Positions 62,299 through 64,000 of a stretch of DNA of 64,000 nt are shown here, piece by piece. The DNA lies in the NCBI RefSeq assembly GCF_003986935.1, contig NZ_RJZE01000031.1:25066-89065 (forward strand), read 5' to 3'. The notes beneath the pieces are model-generated. The model was not told the DNA's origin. It saw nothing but the letters and a program-made list of their open reading frames with translations, and did no database searches. This DNA is from Paraburkholderia kururiensis JCM 10599 = LMG 19447. Lineage in GTDB: Bacteria; Pseudomonadota; Gammaproteobacteria; Burkholderiales; Burkholderiaceae. The first letter of the stretch is position 1. Each line of letters starts with the position of its first letter. Made by a program: the position numbers and the translations under genes.

Positions 62299-63483
62299 CT
62301 ACGAATAGAAAGAAGACGACGGCAACGTATCGTTCAACGCCCACTCGCCGAGTTCCTGAAGCTTGTAATCGACGGGATCGTGCAGCGTCTGCGTGCGCAG
62401 ATTGCGCCAGAAGCGGTCGAGTCGCAGCGCGCCTTGCGTGGCCCGAGCACCGGCCACTTCGAACAGCCGGCTCGTCAGATCGAGCCCCACGCGCGTGGCC
62501 GCTACCTTCGCCGTTGCCACCGCCACGGCCACCTGCCCTCGTCCCGCTTCGTCCAGCGCCGTGCCTTCGTTCCATGCCGCGTCGAATCGCGACGCCGCCT
62601 GCTGCACGAGAAGCCGCACGCTTTCCAGGCCTACCCAAAACTCTCCATAGCGCAACAGCGTGTAAGGATCTTCGTTCGCGCTCTTCGCGGGCGATTTAAA
62701 CCATGGCCGCGACTCGTGCAGCGTGTAGTGCTTCATCTGCGCGAACGCGCCTTCGCTCACGCCGAGAAACAGGTGCGCGAAGATCAATTGCGCAAGCAGC
62801 GGCCGCAGGCACGCAAACGGCGTGCTGAGCGGCCCCGGATCGAGCAGCATTTCGCTTTCCTGGACGCGTACCTGATCGAACACGGCACTGCCGCTATCGG
62901 TTTGACGCTGGCCGAAGCTGTCCCAGTCCGAAGGGATGGTGATGCCCGCGCGCGCGGTGGGCACCGCGGCAATCAGCAGCTTGCCGCTGGCTTCATCCAC
63001 GCCGGACGCAATCAGCATGTCCGAATCGAACGCACCGGAGCAAAAGCTCTTGCGGCCTGAAAACTCATAGCCGCCATCGACTTTACGCACGACAGTCCGT
63101 TTGTCGAGCGGATTGAGCGCGTTGCCCCAGAACCGGTTGTGGCGTGCTGTCTCTTCGAACCAGGGCTCCCACTGGGCGGGCCGCGCGAACAGTTGCACCG
63201 TGGCCAGCAGCAGATGATGAAAACCGTAGACGTGCGCGATGGAGCTGTCCACGCGCGCGAACTGCCTGACCGTATCAAGCGTTTCGATCCAGTTCGCGCC
63301 CTGCCCGCCGTACTGCTTCGGAATGGAGAGTGCGAGCAGACCGCTGCCGCGAAGCGCATCGCGCTCCGCTTTCGGCGTGCCGCCGCGCGCGTCGCGCTCG
63401 GCAGCCGTTGCGGCGAAGTCTTGCACGAGACGGTCAATCGTCCGCTGAATCAATGAGAAGTCGGACTCGGATGATAAGGACAT
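62299..63483 (-). CDS. Acyl-CoA dehydrogenase-like flavin oxidoreductase (SfnB/DszC type)
   Basis: The 394-residue protein has the acyl-CoA dehydrogenase fold: the helical N-domain with LLALSIPKQYGGQGANWIET, the beta middle domain with YEFSGRKSFCSGAFDSDM, and the C-terminal four-helix domain ending ARATQGALRLDRFWRNLRTQ and TLHDPVDYKLQELGEW. The absence of the usual catalytic Glu context and the overall pattern point to the FMN-dependent SfnB/DszC monooxygenase group, which works in sulfur scavenging. ATG 63483 with GGAGG 8 bases upstream is the start. The divergent gene is a truncated substrate-binding protein, consistent with a former sulfur-uptake locus. Confidence 0.85.
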   Translation of the reverse strand: MSLSSESDFSLIQRTIDRLVQDFAATAAERDARGGTPKAERDALRGSGLLALSIPKQYGGQGANWIETLDTVRQFARVDSSIAHVYGFHHLLLATVQLFARPAQWEPWFEETARHNRFWGNALNPLDKRTVVRKVDGGYEFSGRKSFCSGAFDSDMLIASGVDEASGKLLIAAVPTARAGITIPSDWDSFGQRQTDSGSAVFDQVRVQESEMLLDPGPLSTPFACLRPLLAQLIFAHLFLGVSEGAFAQMKHYTLHESRPWFKSPAKSANEDPYTLLRYGEFWVGLESVRLLVQQAASRFDAAWNEGTALDEAGRGQVAVAVATAKVAATRVGLDLTSRLFEVAGARATQGALRLDRFWRNLRTQTLHDPVDYKLQELGEWALNDTLPSSSFYS

Positions 63484-63746
63484 GGGTCTTGCCTCCAGCA
63501 CGGGATGGGAGCGGGTTCAACCCGCTATCTTAAAAGCGCGCCGCGCGCGCGTCCCGGCCAGAATACCGAATGCTTCGAAGCGTGAGTGATATGGGCGGCG
63601 AGGATGAGGGCGCGGGATCTCCCTATTCACGATTCGACCTGTCCATATAACCACCCACGGCATGACGAACGCAGACAAAAATATTTGTCAGCCCGTCATG
63701 CCGTTCTCTAGCATCGAGCCCTGTCGAACCCCAAAACGAACCCCAC

Positions 63747-63962
63747 ATGCACAAACGAAAACTGCTCGGTACGGCGCTGACAGCGCTCCTTCTCGGCTGG
63801 AGTATTGCGAATGCGGCCTCGGCCGCAACTACGGAAAAGACGCTTCGCGTCGGCATCATGTCCGGCGAGGACGGAGCTATCGTTGAAAGTGGTGTACGCG
63901 GCGTAGGGAAGAGGCAGGAGAAGGCGGTGGCGATTGAAGGAGAATGTTGCTTCTCACGGTAA
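63747..63962 (+). pseudogene. Truncated NlpA/MetQ-like substrate-binding protein
   Basis: The frame starts MHKRKLLGTALTALLLGW with a good signal peptide (cut near ANAASA) and continues TTEKTLRVGIMSGEDGAI, which resembles the start of mature NlpA/MetQ-family binding proteins. After about residue 45 the sequence (VESGVRGVGKRQEKAVA) no longer fits any binding protein and stops at residue 71. The change of character falls around 63880. I read this as a gene cut by a rearrangement, with unknown sequence continuing beyond the window edge at 64000. Confidence 0.5.
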
Positions 63963-64000
63963 CACTTCCACAATCGAACTCCACCACCATGGCGAAACAT

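Noticed and set aside
63623..64000. Minus-strand open frame at the window end
   Set aside because: It runs antisense to the signal peptide and start of the truncated binding-protein gene and has no recognisable family; its true start may lie outside the window.

Overview
The window is GC-rich, densely coded DNA. Its codon use and gene content point to a Burkholderiaceae member, most like Paraburkholderia or a close relative, probably soil- or plant-associated. That assignment is inferred from gene families, not from a marker gene. I see no rRNA, tRNA, CRISPR array or complete insertion sequence.

Layout. 1-785 holds no gene but has three CTTAA boxes spaced 11 bp apart. 786-6338 carries a CmpX-like membrane protein, a decayed S41 protease, and two proteases of the S10 and S53 families. 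6631-18056 is ordinary chromosomal content: DUF1993, a LysE exporter divergent from an Lrp/AsnC regulator, DUF72, two chemotaxis receptors, a TonB receptor with its PiuC-type partner and a Fur-like box, and a DsbA-family oxidoreductase.

18324-37630 is a cobalamin locus made of two divergent pairs of operons. The first pair is cobL-cbiD-cobK-cobM (minus) against cobG-cobH-cobI-cbiG/cobJ (plus). The second is cobW-cobN-chlI-chlD (minus) against cobE-cobO-cobB (plus). Each pair has one cobalamin riboswitch, which leads only one arm: cobG in the first pair, cobW in the second. The enzyme set is the Pseudomonas-like mixture of aerobic enzymes with CbiD, CbiG and a ChlI/ChlD-type chelatase motor.

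40764-56844 is a carbohydrate catabolic island. The minus strand encodes a two-subunit transketolase, two SDR dehydrogenases, a ribose-type ABC importer and an FGGY kinase. The plus strand encodes a DeoR regulator, a GntR/FadR regulator and a complete four-carbon acid sugar pathway (LtnD, OtnK, OtnC, OtnI, DenD) expected to turn L-threonate and D-erythronate into dihydroxyacetone phosphate and CO2. The substrate of the minus-strand arm cannot be read from sequence. Dehydrogenase plus kinase plus split transketolase suggests a polyol or branched ketose handled like apulose. This arm is the best candidate for an undescribed pathway.

56984-64000 holds an alpha/beta hydrolase, small hypothetical genes, a PQQ-like beta-propeller lipoprotein gene with a one-base frameshift, a short flagellin with a clear sigma-28 promoter, an SfnB/DszC-like flavin oxidoreductase, and a substrate-binding protein gene cut off after about 45 codons. 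Short tandem repeats of 8-14 bp recur between genes or at their 3' ends throughout.
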